Origin: Actinomadura luteofluorescens
GTDB taxonomy: Bacteria > Actinomycetota > Actinomycetes > Streptosporangiales > Streptosporangiaceae
Assembly: GCF_013409365.1 (NCBI RefSeq)
Contig: NZ_JACCBA010000001.1
Span: 7,564,001 to 7,628,000 of the forward strand
DNA length: 64,000 nucleotides
Reading direction: 5' to 3'
In this document: positions 22,953 through 32,054 of the stretch, in pieces
Position numbering within the stretch: position 1 is the stretch's first letter
How the letters are laid out: each line of letters opens with the position of its first letter
Program-made: the position numbers and the translations under genes
Notes under the pieces: model-generated
What the model saw: only the letters and a program-made list of their open reading frames with translations
Told to the model about the DNA's origin: nothing
The model's database searches: none

Positions 22953-24799
22953 GACTCACCGTGGCTCAGGCCCTGGTCCGCTTCCTCTCCGTGCAGTACA
23001 GCGAGCGGGATGGTGTGGAGCGGCGGTTCTTCGCGGGCTGTTTCGGGATTTTCGGGCATGGCAATGTGGCCGGGATGGGGCAGGCGCTGCTGGAGCACGG
23101 CGGTGAGCTGCCGTATTTGATGGCGCGTAATGAGCAGGCGATGGTGCATGCGGCTGCTGGGTTCGCGCGGATGAGTGATCGGTTGTCGGCGTTGGCGTGC
23201 ACGACGTCGATCGGGCCGGGTGCGACGAACATGGTGACGGGTGCGGCGCTGGCGACGGTGAACCGGTTGCCGGTGCTGCTGCTGCCGGGTGACGTCTTCG
23301 CGACGCGTGCGGCCAATCCGGTGTTGCAGGAGTTGGAGGACGCCCGCTCGTATGACGTGTCGGTGAACGACTGCTTCAGGCCGGTGTCGAGGTACTGGGA
23401 TCGGATCAATCGTGCCGAGCAGTTGCCGGGGGCGTTGCTGGCGGCGATGCGGGTGCTGACCGATCCGGCCGAGACGGGTGCGGTGACGTTGGCGTTGCCG
23501 CAGGATGTGCAGGCCGAGGCGTTCGATTGGCCGGAGGAGTTGTTCGCGCGGCGGGTGTGGCGGGTCGGGCGTCCGGTGCCCGAGCCGGCGGCGTTGGAGG
23601 AGGCGTCGGCGCTGTTGGGCGGGGCGGAGCGTCCGTTGATCGTGGCGGGCGGCGGGGTCATCTATTCGGGGGCCACCGACGAGTTGCGCGCCCTGGCCGA
23701 GCGGACGGGGATCCCGGTCGCTGAGACCCAGGCGGGCAAGGGTGCGCTGGCGTGGGATCACCCATCGTCGGTGGGTGCGGTCGGCGCGACGGGGACCACG
23801 GCGGCCAACGCGCTGGCGCGCCAGGCCGATGTGGTGGTGGGGATCGGTACCCGCTACAGCGACTTCACCACCGCCTCCCATAGCTTGTTCGCCGATCCTG
23901 GGGTGCGGTTCGTCAACATCAATGTCGCCCGCGCTGACGCGGTCAAGCTCGGGGGAGTGTCGGTGGTGGCCGACGCCCGCGAGGGCATCCGTGCCCTGCA
24001 CGCGGCGCTGGACGGTTACAGCGTCCCGCAGGCCTACCGGGATGATGCCCGGGCGCTGACGGCCGAGTGGAACACCAAGGTCGACCTGGCCTGCGCGCCC
24101 CGGAACGGGGAGCGGCTCACCCAGGCCGAGGTGATCGGGGCGGTCAACGAGATCAGCGGGCCGCGGGACGTGGTGGTGTGCGCGGCCGGGTCGATGCCCG
24201 GGGACCTGCACAAGCTGTGGCGGGCCCGCGATCCCAAGGGCTACCACGTCGAGTACGGCTACTCGTGCATGGGATATGAGATCGCCGGGGGTCTGGGCGT
24301 GAAGATGGCCGCGCCCGACCGGGAGGTGTTCGTCATGGTCGGCGACGGCTCCTATCTGATGATGGCCCAGGAACTCACCACCGCCGTCGCCGAAGGGATC
24401 AAACTCGTCGTCGTCCTGGTCCAGAACCACGGCTACGCCTCCATCGGCAACCTGTCCGAAAGCGTCGGCGCGCAGCGCTTCGGCACCCGCCACCGCCTGC
24501 GCACCCCCACCGGCCTGGACGGCGACCCCATCCCGGTCGACCTCGCCGCCAACGCCGCCAGCCTCGGCGCCGACGTCATCCGCGCCACGACGGCCACCGA
24601 CCTGCGGGACGCTCTCCAGCAGGCGCGCAAATCCCCGAGGACCACGGTCGTCCACATCGAGACGGACCCCTTGGCAAGCACCCCCGACAGTGCGGCATGG
24701 TGGGACGTCCCGGTCGCGGAGGTGTCGGCGCTGGACTCCACCCGGGAGGCCCGCGCCCGCTATGAGCGGGATAAGCGCACGCGCCGTCATCATCTGTGA
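22949..24799 (+). CDS. iolD: 3D-trihydroxycyclohexane-1,2-dione acylhydrolase (ThDP-dependent)
   Basis: A 616-residue thiamine-diphosphate enzyme opening the ring to 5-deoxy-D-glucuronate. The N-terminal PYR domain carries the activating Glu in ARNEQAMVHAAAG, and the C-terminal PP domain carries the ThDP/Mg motif GDGSYLMM with Asn in LVQNHGYAS. GTG 22949 overlaps the iolB stop, with GGAGGG upstream. Codon choice changes within the gene: about 23040-23960 favours G- and T-ending codons (GTG, TTG, GAT, CGT), while the last third returns to C-ending codons, suggesting a mosaic. Confidence 0.96.
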   Translation: MRLTVAQALVRFLSVQYSERDGVERRFFAGCFGIFGHGNVAGMGQALLEHGGELPYLMARNEQAMVHAAAGFARMSDRLSALACTTSIGPGATNMVTGAALATVNRLPVLLLPGDVFATRAANPVLQELEDARSYDVSVNDCFRPVSRYWDRINRAEQLPGALLAAMRVLTDPAETGAVTLALPQDVQAEAFDWPEELFARRVWRVGRPVPEPAALEEASALLGGAERPLIVAGGGVIYSGATDELRALAERTGIPVAETQAGKGALAWDHPSSVGAVGATGTTAANALARQADVVVGIGTRYSDFTTASHSLFADPGVRFVNINVARADAVKLGGVSVVADAREGIRALHAALDGYSVPQAYRDDARALTAEWNTKVDLACAPRNGERLTQAEVIGAVNEISGPRDVVVCAAGSMPGDLHKLWRARDPKGYHVEYGYSCMGYEIAGGLGVKMAAPDREVFVMVGDGSYLMMAQELTTAVAEGIKLVVVLVQNHGYASIGNLSESVGAQRFGTRHRLRTPTGLDGDPIPVDLAANAASLGADVIRATTATDLRDALQQARKSPRTTVVHIETDPLASTPDSAAWWDVPVAEVSALDSTREARARYERDKRTRRHHL

Positions 24800-24844
24800 T
24801 CAACTCCTCAGACCGACCATTCGGGGAGAAACGGAGAGCAGCCG

Positions 24845-25834
24845 ATGAGAGGCGTTTTCGCGCGTGGGACGTCCAGGGGCCTCGCGGTGCTGGCCGCCGC
24901 GGGACTGCTGGCGCTGAGCGCCTGCAGCAGCTCGGGCGGCAAGAAGTCCGAGGACACCCCGGAGGGCGCCGGCCCCCGGTTGAAGATCGCGATGGTCACG
25001 CACTCCGGCGCGGGCGACACCTTCTGGGACATCGTCCAGAAGGGCGCGAAGGCCGCCGCCGCCAAGGACAACGTCGAGTTCCTCTACTCCGCCGACCCGG
25101 ACGGCGGCAAGCAGGCCCAGCTCGTCCAGGCCGCGCTCGACAAGAAGGTCGACGGCATCATCGTCACCCTCGCCAAGCCGGACGCGATGAAGGACGTGCT
25201 GGCCCGGGCCGCGGCCGCGAAGGTGCCGGTCGTGACGATCAACTCCGGCGCCGAGGAGTCGGCGAAGCTCGGCGCGGTCGCGCACTTCGGGCAGGACGAG
25301 TCGATCGCCGGTGAGGCGGCCGGCACGGAGCTGGCGAAGATCGGCGCCAAGAAGGCGCTGTGCGTCGTGCACGAGCAGGGCAACGTCGGCCTGGAGGACC
25401 GCTGCGCCGGCGCGAAGAAGACGTTCGGCGGCGACCTGCAGAACCTGTTCGTCCAGGGCACGAACATGCCGGAGGTGAAGTCGTCCCTCACGGCCAAGCT
25501 CCAGGCCGACAAGGGCATCGACGGGATCCTGACGCTCGGCGCCCCGTTCGCCGCGACCGCCGTCGACGCGGTCAAGGAGACCGGGAGCAAGGCCGAGATC
25601 GGCACGTTCGACCTGAACAAGGACCTCATCGCCTCGATCAAGTCGGGCGCGATCGCGTTCGCCGTCGACCAGCAGCCCTACCTGCAGGGCTACGGCGCCG
25701 TCGACGAGCTGTGGCTGCTGAAGAACAACGGCAACGTGCTCGGCGGCGGGCGCCCCGTGCTGACCGGGCCCGCGATCGTGACCGAGCAGAACGCGGGACA
25801 GCTGGAGGCGTTCGCGAACCGGGGGACGCGATGA
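24845..25834 (+). CDS. sugar/inositol ABC transporter substrate-binding lipoprotein
   Basis: A 329-residue periplasmic-binding-protein-like lipoprotein of the ribose/inositol type (cluster B, peripla_BP_4). A signal peptide ends in the lipobox LLALSAC, with the lipidated Cys near residue 27, then a Ser/Gly/Lys linker and two alpha/beta lobes ([28 protein letters not shown]). It is 45 bases after iolD in the same operon, so myo-inositol is the likely ligand; ribose- or galactose-like ligands cannot be excluded from sequence alone. Its stop overlaps the permease start. Confidence 0.92.
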   Translation: MRGVFARGTSRGLAVLAAAGLLALSACSSSGGKKSEDTPEGAGPRLKIAMVTHSGAGDTFWDIVQKGAKAAAAKDNVEFLYSADPDGGKQAQLVQAALDKKVDGIIVTLAKPDAMKDVLARAAAAKVPVVTINSGAEESAKLGAVAHFGQDESIAGEAAGTELAKIGAKKALCVVHEQGNVGLEDRCAGAKKTFGGDLQNLFVQGTNMPEVKSSLTAKLQADKGIDGILTLGAPFAATAVDAVKETGSKAEIGTFDLNKDLIASIKSGAIAFAVDQQPYLQGYGAVDELWLLKNNGNVLGGGRPVLTGPAIVTEQNAGQLEAFANRGTR

Positions 25835-26883
25835 CCCAGGCGGTGGCCGGGCCGCCGGAGGCCCGCCCCGACGAGCGCCTGGCCCGGAGCTCGCCGCTGC
25901 GGCGGCTGCTCGGCCGCCCGGAACTCGGCGCGCTGCTCGGCGCGGTGGCGCTGTTCGCGTTCTTCTCGATCGTCGCGGACGCGTTCCTGCGCGCCGGGTC
26001 GTTCTCCACCGTGCTGTACGCGGCCTCGACGTTCGGGATCATGGCGGTCGGGGTGTCGCTGCTCATGATCGGCGGCGAGTTCGACCTGTCCGCCGGGGTG
26101 ATGGTGACGTCCTCGGCGCTGGTCGCCGCGCTGACCGCCTACCAGTTCACGCTGAACGTGTGGGCGGGCGTGGCGATCTCGCTGGTGCTGACGCTGGCGC
26201 TCGGCATGGTGAACGGCGTCCTGTACGTCCGGACGCGGCTGCCGAGCTTCATCATCACGCTCGCGACGTTCTTCATGCTCGCGGGCCTGAACCTCGGCGT
26301 GACGAAGGCGCTCACCGGCAACGTCGCCAGCGACTCGGTCCGCGACATGGACGGGTTCGCCTCCGCCCGCGCGGTCTTCGCCTCCGACGTGGACGTGCTC
26401 GGCGTCAACGTCAAGGTCACGGTGTTCTGGTGGCTGCTGTTCACGGCGATCGCCACCTGGCTCCTGCTGCGCACCCGCGCCGGCAACTGGATCTTCGCGG
26501 TGGGCGGGGCCGCCGGCAGCGCCCGCGCGGTCGGCGTGCCCGTCGACCGCGTGAAGATCGGCCTGTTCATGGGCGTGGCGTTCTGCGCCTGGTTCTCCGG
26601 GATGCACCTGGTGTTCGCGTTCGCGACCGTCCAGTCGGGGGAGGGCGTCGGCAACGAGTTCCTCTACATCATCTGCGCGGTCATCGGCGGGTGCCTGCTC
26701 ACCGGCGGCTACGGGTCGGCGATCGGCGCGGCGATCGGCGCGTTCATCTTCGGCATGACGAACAAGGGGATCGTGTACGCCGAGTGGAACCCCGACTGGT
26801 TCCGGTTCTTCCTCGGCGCGATGCTGCTGATCGCGACCGTGGTCAACCTGGTCGTGCGGCGCAGAGTGGAGCGGTCGCCATGA
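25831..26883 (+). CDS. sugar/inositol ABC transporter permease
   Basis: A 350-residue RbsC/IatP-type permease with about 9-10 membrane helices. The family segments [30 protein letters not shown], the EAA-like loop [13 protein letters not shown] and [16 protein letters not shown] are visible. The N-terminal ~30 residues are polar and cytoplasmic. The start overlaps the binding-protein stop (ATGA at 25831-25834), and the stop overlaps the ATPase start. One permease gene serves as a homodimer in this class. Confidence 0.93.
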   Translation: MTQAVAGPPEARPDERLARSSPLRRLLGRPELGALLGAVALFAFFSIVADAFLRAGSFSTVLYAASTFGIMAVGVSLLMIGGEFDLSAGVMVTSSALVAALTAYQFTLNVWAGVAISLVLTLALGMVNGVLYVRTRLPSFIITLATFFMLAGLNLGVTKALTGNVASDSVRDMDGFASARAVFASDVDVLGVNVKVTVFWWLLFTAIATWLLLRTRAGNWIFAVGGAAGSARAVGVPVDRVKIGLFMGVAFCAWFSGMHLVFAFATVQSGEGVGNEFLYIICAVIGGCLLTGGYGSAIGAAIGAFIFGMTNKGIVYAEWNPDWFRFFLGAMLLIATVVNLVVRRRVERSP

Positions 26884-27722
26884 CGGACGCGAAGGGGGCG
26901 CCGCTCATCAGGCTCAGCGGCGTCGGCAAGAACTACGGCAACGTCATCGCGCTGCGCGACGTCGACCTGGAGGCGTCCGCGGGCGAGGTCACCTGCGTCC
27001 TCGGCGACAACGGGGCGGGCAAGTCCACGCTCATCAAGGTCGTCGCCGGGCTGCACCGCCACGACACCGGCACCTACGAGGTGCGGGGCGAGGAGGTGAG
27101 CTTCGCTTCGCCGCGCGACGCGCTCGACCGCGGCATCGCGACCGTCTACCAGGACCTCGCGGTCGTCCCGCTCATGCCCGTCTGGCGGAACTTCTTCCTC
27201 GGCTCGGAGGTGCGGGGGCGCTTCGGGCGCATGGACGCCGGCTCCATGCGCGCGACCACCCAGCGCGAGATGGCCGCGATGGGCATCGACCTGCGCGACG
27301 TCGACCAGCCCATCGGGACCCTGTCGGGCGGCGAGCGGCAGTGCGTGGCCATCGCCCGCGCCGTCCACTTCGGCGCCGAGGCCCTCGTCCTGGACGAGCC
27401 CACCGCCGCCCTCGGCGTCAAGCAGGCCGGGGTGGTGCTGCGCTACATCGTGCGGGCGCGCGAGCGGGGCCTCGCGGTCGTCTTCATCACCCACAACCCG
27501 CACCACGCCTACCCGGTCGGCGACCGCTTCCTGATCCTGAACCGGGGGCGCGGCATCGGCCACCACACCAAGGAGGAGATCACCCGCGAGGAGCTCACCG
27601 GCCTGATGGCGGGCGGCGGCGAGCTGGAGGAGCTCGCCCACGAACTCGACGCGGCGGGCTCGTCCGGGGCCGCCGCGCAGCTGGCGAAGGAGGCCGAGAG
27701 CCTCGGCCTCACCGACGACTGA
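26880..27722 (+). CDS. sugar/inositol ABC transporter ATP-binding protein, single domain
   Basis: A 280-residue ABC ATPase. Walker A is GDNGAGKST (43-51), followed by the Q-loop (TVYQDLAVV), signature LSGGERQ, Walker [11 protein letters not shown] and the switch His in FITHN. Ribose-type importers usually have a double ATPase of about 500 residues (RbsA); here there is one domain, as in FrcA-type proteins, which then act as a dimer. The C-terminal ~40 residues are acidic and helical. Last gene of the iol operon, closed by a strong hairpin. Confidence 0.94.
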   Translation: MTDAKGAPLIRLSGVGKNYGNVIALRDVDLEASAGEVTCVLGDNGAGKSTLIKVVAGLHRHDTGTYEVRGEEVSFASPRDALDRGIATVYQDLAVVPLMPVWRNFFLGSEVRGRFGRMDAGSMRATTQREMAAMGIDLRDVDQPIGTLSGGERQCVAIARAVHFGAEALVLDEPTAALGVKQAGVVLRYIVRARERGLAVVFITHNPHHAYPVGDRFLILNRGRGIGHHTKEEITREELTGLMAGGGELEELAHELDAAGSSGAAAQLAKEAESLGLTDD

Positions 27723-27723
27723 C

Positions 27724-27760
27724 GGCCGCCCCGGGCCGCTCCCCGCGGCCCGGGGCGGCC
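27724..27760. terminator. 16-bp perfect bidirectional terminator
   Basis: GGCCGCCCCGGGCCGC (27724-27739) is perfectly complementary to 27745-27760 around a TCCCC loop. It lies between the convergent iol operon and the SMC-like operon, touching both ends (2 bases from each stop codon), and probably serves both. Confidence 0.9.
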
Positions 27761-27761
27761 A

Positions 27762-30700
27762 TCACGCCGGCTCGGGCGGCGCCGGTTCGGGGCGGGCCGC
27801 GGTGATGTGGTCGGCCAGCTTGCGGACGCGGGCCTCGTGCTCGTCGTAGCCGACGACGACCGGGGGCTCGTTGTAGGGCATCGTGTCGGACGAGCGGCGC
27901 AGCTTCACGTACTGGCCGCACGCGTCGATCGCGTACGGCTCCATGTCGTCCTGCAGCGCGCCGATCACCGTGATGCCGTGCGTCTCGCCGATCTTGCGGA
28001 AGAGGGCGACGGCCTCCTTGCGGTGCTCCTTGCCGAGGTTGCGGCCGAGCTCGTCCAGCACGAGGCAGAGCCGGCCGCCGCCTGAGCTGGCGAGCGCGGC
28101 CGCGCAGACCAGCTTGACGGCCTTCTCGTCCATGAGCGCGGTGTTGGCGCGGCGGTTGTACGGGACGTACCGCTGCCCGTCCGAGCGCCGCCACTTCGGC
28201 GTGACGCGCCAGCGCCACTCCTGCTCGGGGTCGCCCGGCTGCTCCGGCGTGGGGAACTCCAGCGTCGCGCCGTACCCCCCGTACGTCACGTCGAGCTTCT
28301 CGAACTCCTCCGAGACCCGCTGCAGGCGCGCGCGGATCGCGGCGGTCAGCGCGGTGCGGTGCGCCTCGGCGGCTCCGGCCGCCTCCGTCGCGCCCTTCTG
28401 CGCCTTGTCGAGGTCGGCGCGGCGGGCCGACATCTGCACCTCGATCTGCCGGCGCTGGTGCCTCTCGTAGTCCTCCTGCTGGCGCAGGTAGCTCTCCATC
28501 GCCTTGACCAGGCGCGGGAACGTGGCCTGCTCGCGGTCGGTGCGGCGCCCCTCGCCCTCGGCGCGCTCGCGAAGCAGGAACCGCATCTCCTCGGGCATGT
28601 CCTCGTCCGACGGCCCGTCGGGGAAGACCCTCCGCAGCGCCTCCGACAGGTGCTTCTCGGCGGTGTGCCACCACTCGGCGGGCGTCCACGTGGCCTCGTC
28701 GTCGTCCAGGGCGGACAGCCACTCGGCGGCGCCCTCGCGGGAGCCGCCCCACGCCTTCTCCAGGTCGTCCAGGCCGAGCGCGGCGCGCCTGTCGGCCAGC
28801 TCGGACGCGGCGCGGCGGACCTTGTCGCGCTCGCGCTCGTGCGTCTCCCTGCGGCCGCGCAGCCGGTCGACCTCCAGCGCGCGCGTGTCGGCCTTCGCCT
28901 GGAGCCGCCGCAGCGTCTGCTCCGCCGCCCCGAGGCGCGGGCCGAGCCGGGACTCGCTGCCGCCGAGCTCCTCCAGGCGCTCGCGCAGCCCCGCCATCGC
29001 CGCGCGGACCTCGTCCAGTTCGGCCGCGGCGCGCGCGCCCGCGAGACGCCGCCCGGCGAGCGCCACGTCGGCGGCGGCGTCGGTCGTGGCCTGCCGCGCC
29101 CTCTCCAGCGCCTCCTCGGCGGACTCCACCGCCGTCCCGGCCGCCTGGACGCGGGCCACGCGTCCGGTGACGGGCTCGCCGAACCCGCCGACGACCACGA
29201 CCCCGGTCCCCTCTCCTTCGAGCGCCGCGAAGAAGGAGGCCGGCGACGGCTCGCAGCTCACGCCGTCCGGCAGCGTCGTGCCGCCGTCCGCGGGGACGAT
29301 CATGGAACCGGGCATGCCGTCGAGGGCGGCGACCGCCGCGTCGAGATCGCCGGCGCCGACGACGACGGCCTCCCGGTACGGCCACAGGGCCGCCTCCCAG
29401 CGCTCCCGGACGCCCTCGGCCAGCTCCACGGCGTCCAGCAGGCCGACCGCCGCGATGCCCGCGGCGGCCAGCGCGCGGATCTGCGCGGGCGCGCTGCCCT
29501 CGCCCGCCTCCGCCTCGGCCAGGGACCGCTTCGCGCGCGCGACGGCGCCCTTGGCCATCCCGTACTCCTGCTGGGCCTCGTCACGGCGGGCCTCGGCCTC
29601 CGCCAGCTCGGCGCGCGCGGCGTCGCGGTCGCGCCCGTCGGCCTCCCGGCGGCGCTCCTCCAGCGCCGACACGCGCCGGCGCAGCTCGTCCAGGCGGTTG
29701 CGGGCGACGGCCTTGTCCGCGCCGAGCTGGTCGGCCTGGCCCTTCAGATCGGCGAGCGCCGCGCCCGCCTCCTGGAGCTGCGCCTCCAGCGCCCCTCCGG
29801 TGAGCTGCTCGATCTCCTTCTCCGCGGCCTTGGCCGCGGCGGCCAGCTCCTCGCCCTCCCGGTGCAGCCGCTCCTGGTCGGCCGCGTGCGCGGCGTCGGC
29901 CTCGGCCGCGTCCATCAGCAGCCGGGCCTGCCGCGTCCGCCAGCGCCGCACCGCCGCCGCGGCCTCGTCGCGGGCCCGGTCGCGGCGGTCGAACGTCTTC
30001 AGCAGGCTCGCCGCCTCCCGCTCCCACTCGGTGAGCCGCTCGGCCGCCTCCGCCGCCTTGGCCCGCTCGCGGTGCTCCTCCGCGCGGGACTTGCGCTCGG
30101 CCTCCAGCTCCCGGTCCAGCCCGGTCAGCGCCGCGATCGCGCTGAAGATGCGCTCCGGGCTGATCTCGTTCAGCGGCTGGGACAGCAGGTTCGTCGCGAC
30201 CTTGGACCGCACCGACGTCGACAGGAACGACACGCACCGCACCTGCCCCCCGTACAGGACGCGGGACAGGTCCTTCGCGACGAGGTCGCGGCGCCCGGCG
30301 CTGCGCGGCAGGCTCGCCCACAGCCGGTCGGCCAGCGACACCCGGTCGGCCTCGGACGGGGCGGAGGCCAGGTAGACGCCCCGCCGCCACCGGATCTCCA
30401 GGTGCGGCGCGTCGACGTTCACCCGCAGCCACACGGTGACGGCGGTCTCGCCCTGTTCCTCCTCGGCCCCGTCCCCTTCCACGGGCCCGCCGCCCTCCGC
30501 GGGATCGGCGTAGTCGAAGACCCCGACGATGTACCCGTGGTCGGCGCTGGCCCACTGGCTGTCGCCCTGCGCGGCCAGCTCCGCGTTGAACAGCAGCTCC
30601 GCCACCGCACGCGCGCCCGACGCGAACCGCCACTGCTCGTCGCCCAGGAGCGCGGTGATGGCCGCGATGAACGAGGACTTGCCGGCGCCGTTGGAGTCCT

Positions 30701-30863
30701 TCGGCCCCTGCCCGGCCACGACGATGAGCGTCCCCGGGACGGTCGGCACCGGATGCGTCGACAGCCGCGAGATGTTCACCGCCTGCACGGCCACGAGGGT
30801 CCGCCCGCCGACGACGTTCTCGGCGTCGCGCGCGGTCACCATCGGTTCCAGGACGGCCGTCAT
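27762..30863 (-). CDS. SMC/MukB-like coiled-coil ATPase
   Basis: A 1033-residue ATPase with an SMC plan. The N-terminal head (1 to about 250) has a P-loop ending in SNGAGKSSF (57-65). A coiled coil (about 255-455) leads to a hinge-like globular part (about 460-575), then a returning coiled coil (to about 870) and a C-terminal head with Walker B LCLVLDELGRNLG (about 930-942). The usual ABC signature (SGGE/STGE) is not seen; the equivalent position reads TALMDEKAVKL. MksB/JetC and MukB are the nearest known types by architecture, though arms are short. It is the last gene of a four-gene overlapping operon and probably the motor of a DNA-loading or anti-plasmid complex. No signal or membrane segment. 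Confidence 0.85.
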   Translation of the reverse strand: MTAVLEPMVTARDAENVVGGRTLVAVQAVNISRLSTHPVPTVPGTLIVVAGQGPKDSNGAGKSSFIAAITALLGDEQWRFASGARAVAELLFNAELAAQGDSQWASADHGYIVGVFDYADPAEGGGPVEGDGAEEEQGETAVTVWLRVNVDAPHLEIRWRRGVYLASAPSEADRVSLADRLWASLPRSAGRRDLVAKDLSRVLYGGQVRCVSFLSTSVRSKVATNLLSQPLNEISPERIFSAIAALTGLDRELEAERKSRAEEHRERAKAAEAAERLTEWEREAASLLKTFDRRDRARDEAAAAVRRWRTRQARLLMDAAEADAAHAADQERLHREGEELAAAAKAAEKEIEQLTGGALEAQLQEAGAALADLKGQADQLGADKAVARNRLDELRRRVSALEERRREADGRDRDAARAELAEAEARRDEAQQEYGMAKGAVARAKRSLAEAEAGEGSAPAQIRALAAAGIAAVGLLDAVELAEGVRERWEAALWPYREAVVVGAGDLDAAVAALDGMPGSMIVPADGGTTLPDGVSCEPSPASFFAALEGEGTGVVVVGGFGEPVTGRVARVQAAGTAVESAEEALERARQATTDAAADVALAGRRLAGARAAAELDEVRAAMAGLRERLEELGGSESRLGPRLGAAEQTLRRLQAKADTRALEVDRLRGRRETHERERDKVRRAASELADRRAALGLDDLEKAWGGSREGAAEWLSALDDDEATWTPAEWWHTAEKHLSEALRRVFPDGPSDEDMPEEMRFLLRERAEGEGRRTDREQATFPRLVKAMESYLRQQEDYERHQRRQIEVQMSARRADLDKAQKGATEAAGAAEAHRTALTAAIRARLQRVSEEFEKLDVTYGGYGATLEFPTPEQPGDPEQEWRWRVTPKWRRSDGQRYVPYNRRANTALMDEKAVKLVCAAALASSGGGRLCLVLDELGRNLGKEHRKEAVALFRKIGETHGITVIGALQDDMEPYAIDACGQYVKLRRSSDTMPYNEPPVVVGYDEHEARVRKLADHITAARPEPAPPEPA

Positions 30864-31516
30864 GTGTGCTCCCCCTGCTCGCGTTCCCGTCCCCTGCGCC
30901 GCGCCCGGATCGCCGCCGCGAGCGGCGAGTCCGGCCCGGCGGCCAGGATCAGCTCCTCTTGCAGCCGCCTGCGCGCGGCGCCGGTCAGCCGGTGGAACTG
31001 CGGCCCCGGCACGAACCCTCCGGCGTCGTCCGATCCCGCCTTCACCTGCGACACCAGCCCCGCCAGCCGCAGCCTCCGCAGCGACGCCTCCAGCTCCCCG
31101 ACCGGCAGCTGCGTCCGGCGGCGCAGCTCGTCCATCGGCGTCGGGTGGGGCGACAGCCACGAGTCGTCCTCCAGCAGCCCCGCCGCCCTCGGGACGGCCA
31201 CCGAATGGATCAGCACGAGCGTCAGGACGGCCCGCTCCCGCACCGGCGGGACGCACGCGGGGTCGGCGGCCAGCTCGGCCGCGACGTCGTCGCGGTAGCC
31301 GGAGGTCCACCGCGTGTGCTCCGACCGGATGAGGGTCCGCCCGGCCAACGCGAGCATCTCCTCGACCGTCCTGCGCAGCGCCGGCTCCCGCAGCGCCGCG
31401 AACCGCACCTCCGAGACCGGCTCGGCCGCGTGCTCCACCGCCATGTAGGCCGCCACGAGCTCCGCGCGCCGCCGCTCGTCGTAGGCCCGCAGCACCGGCT
31501 CGAACATGTCACTCAC
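30860..31516 (-). CDS. winged-helix protein of the SMC-like operon (MksE/JetB-like position)
   Basis: A 218-residue helical, basic-tailed protein. The sequence suggests two winged-helix units: one near residues 40-105, and a clearer one near 120-185 with a DELRRRTQLPVGELEASLRRLRLAGLVS recognition segment and a wing. Size and place between kleisin-like and SMC-like genes match KITE subunits (MukE, MksE, JetB), but no direct sequence similarity to DUF4194 is evident to me. The start is GTG 31516 or ATG 31507; GTG 31516 overlaps the upstream gene by 8 bases. Its stop overlaps the ATPase ATG (ATGA). Confidence 0.7.
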   Translation of the reverse strand: MSDMFEPVLRAYDERRRAELVAAYMAVEHAAEPVSEVRFAALREPALRRTVEEMLALAGRTLIRSEHTRWTSGYRDDVAAELAADPACVPPVRERAVLTLVLIHSVAVPRAAGLLEDDSWLSPHPTPMDELRRRTQLPVGELEASLRRLRLAGLVSQVKAGSDDAGGFVPGPQFHRLTGAARRRLQEELILAAGPDSPLAAAIRARRRGREREQGEHT

Positions 31517-32054
31517 CCGGGCCCTCCCCGGCGTCGGGGCGCGGGCCGGGTTCGGGGAGGCGGCGCAGGAGGTCCCGCAGGGACGCGAGGGAGCCCTCCG
31601 GCCAGAGGGCGACCCGGGGCCCGGGGCGGACGGCGCCGGAGGCCTCGTCCAGCAGGAGCCAGCCAGTGTCCGACAGGCGGCGCAGCTCGCCGGTGGCCCA
31701 GCGGCGGGCCAGGTCGGTGTCGCCCCGCGTCATGCCCGCGTACACCTCCAGGACGTCGGCGACCGTGGACGGGGAGCCCGGCCAGGGGGCGTCGTCCAGG
31801 CGCGTCCAGCAGCAGCGCAGGGCCGCCGCGAGGACGCGGCGGGCCTGCCCGGCGCGGTCCAGCGGCATGGGCGCGGTGTCGTACTCCTCCAGCAGGGCGG
31901 GCGTCGCGCCGTCCGGCCACTCGGGCAGGACCCAGACGCGGGCGCCGTCCGCCGCGGCGACGGTCCCCGGCGGCACGGGATCGGACGCGGAGACGGACGG
32001 GCCGCCCAGCACGCGGGCGCGTGCGCGGGCCAGCACATGCGGATCGACGGTCAC
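31509..32054 (-). CDS. small protein of the SMC-like operon, unknown
   Basis: A 181-residue protein starting at GTG 32054, which overlaps the stop of the upstream gene (GTGA). The N-terminal half is Ala/Pro-rich with a WVLPEWPDGATP motif; the C-terminal half (about 85-165) has helices followed by a possible wing, ending in an acidic tail. It may be a second winged-helix subunit or an adaptor. MksBEF and Wadjet operons have no obvious counterpart of this size between kleisin and KITE genes, and it has no TOPRIM or nuclease motif, so it is not a JetD-type nuclease. Confidence 0.65.
   Translation of the reverse strand: MTVDPHVLARARARVLGGPSVSASDPVPPGTVAAADGARVWVLPEWPDGATPALLEEYDTAPMPLDRAGQARRVLAAALRCCWTRLDDAPWPGSPSTVADVLEVYAGMTRGDTDLARRWATGELRRLSDTGWLLLDEASGAVRPGPRVALWPEGSLASLRDLLRRLPEPGPRPDAGEGPGE

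Noticed and set aside
27762..30863. SMC-like gene as a second SbcC or a true JetC/TIGR02680 protein
   Set aside because: There is no zinc-hook CxxC and no adjacent SbcD; its length and signature region differ from JetC as I know it, and no JetD nuclease follows.
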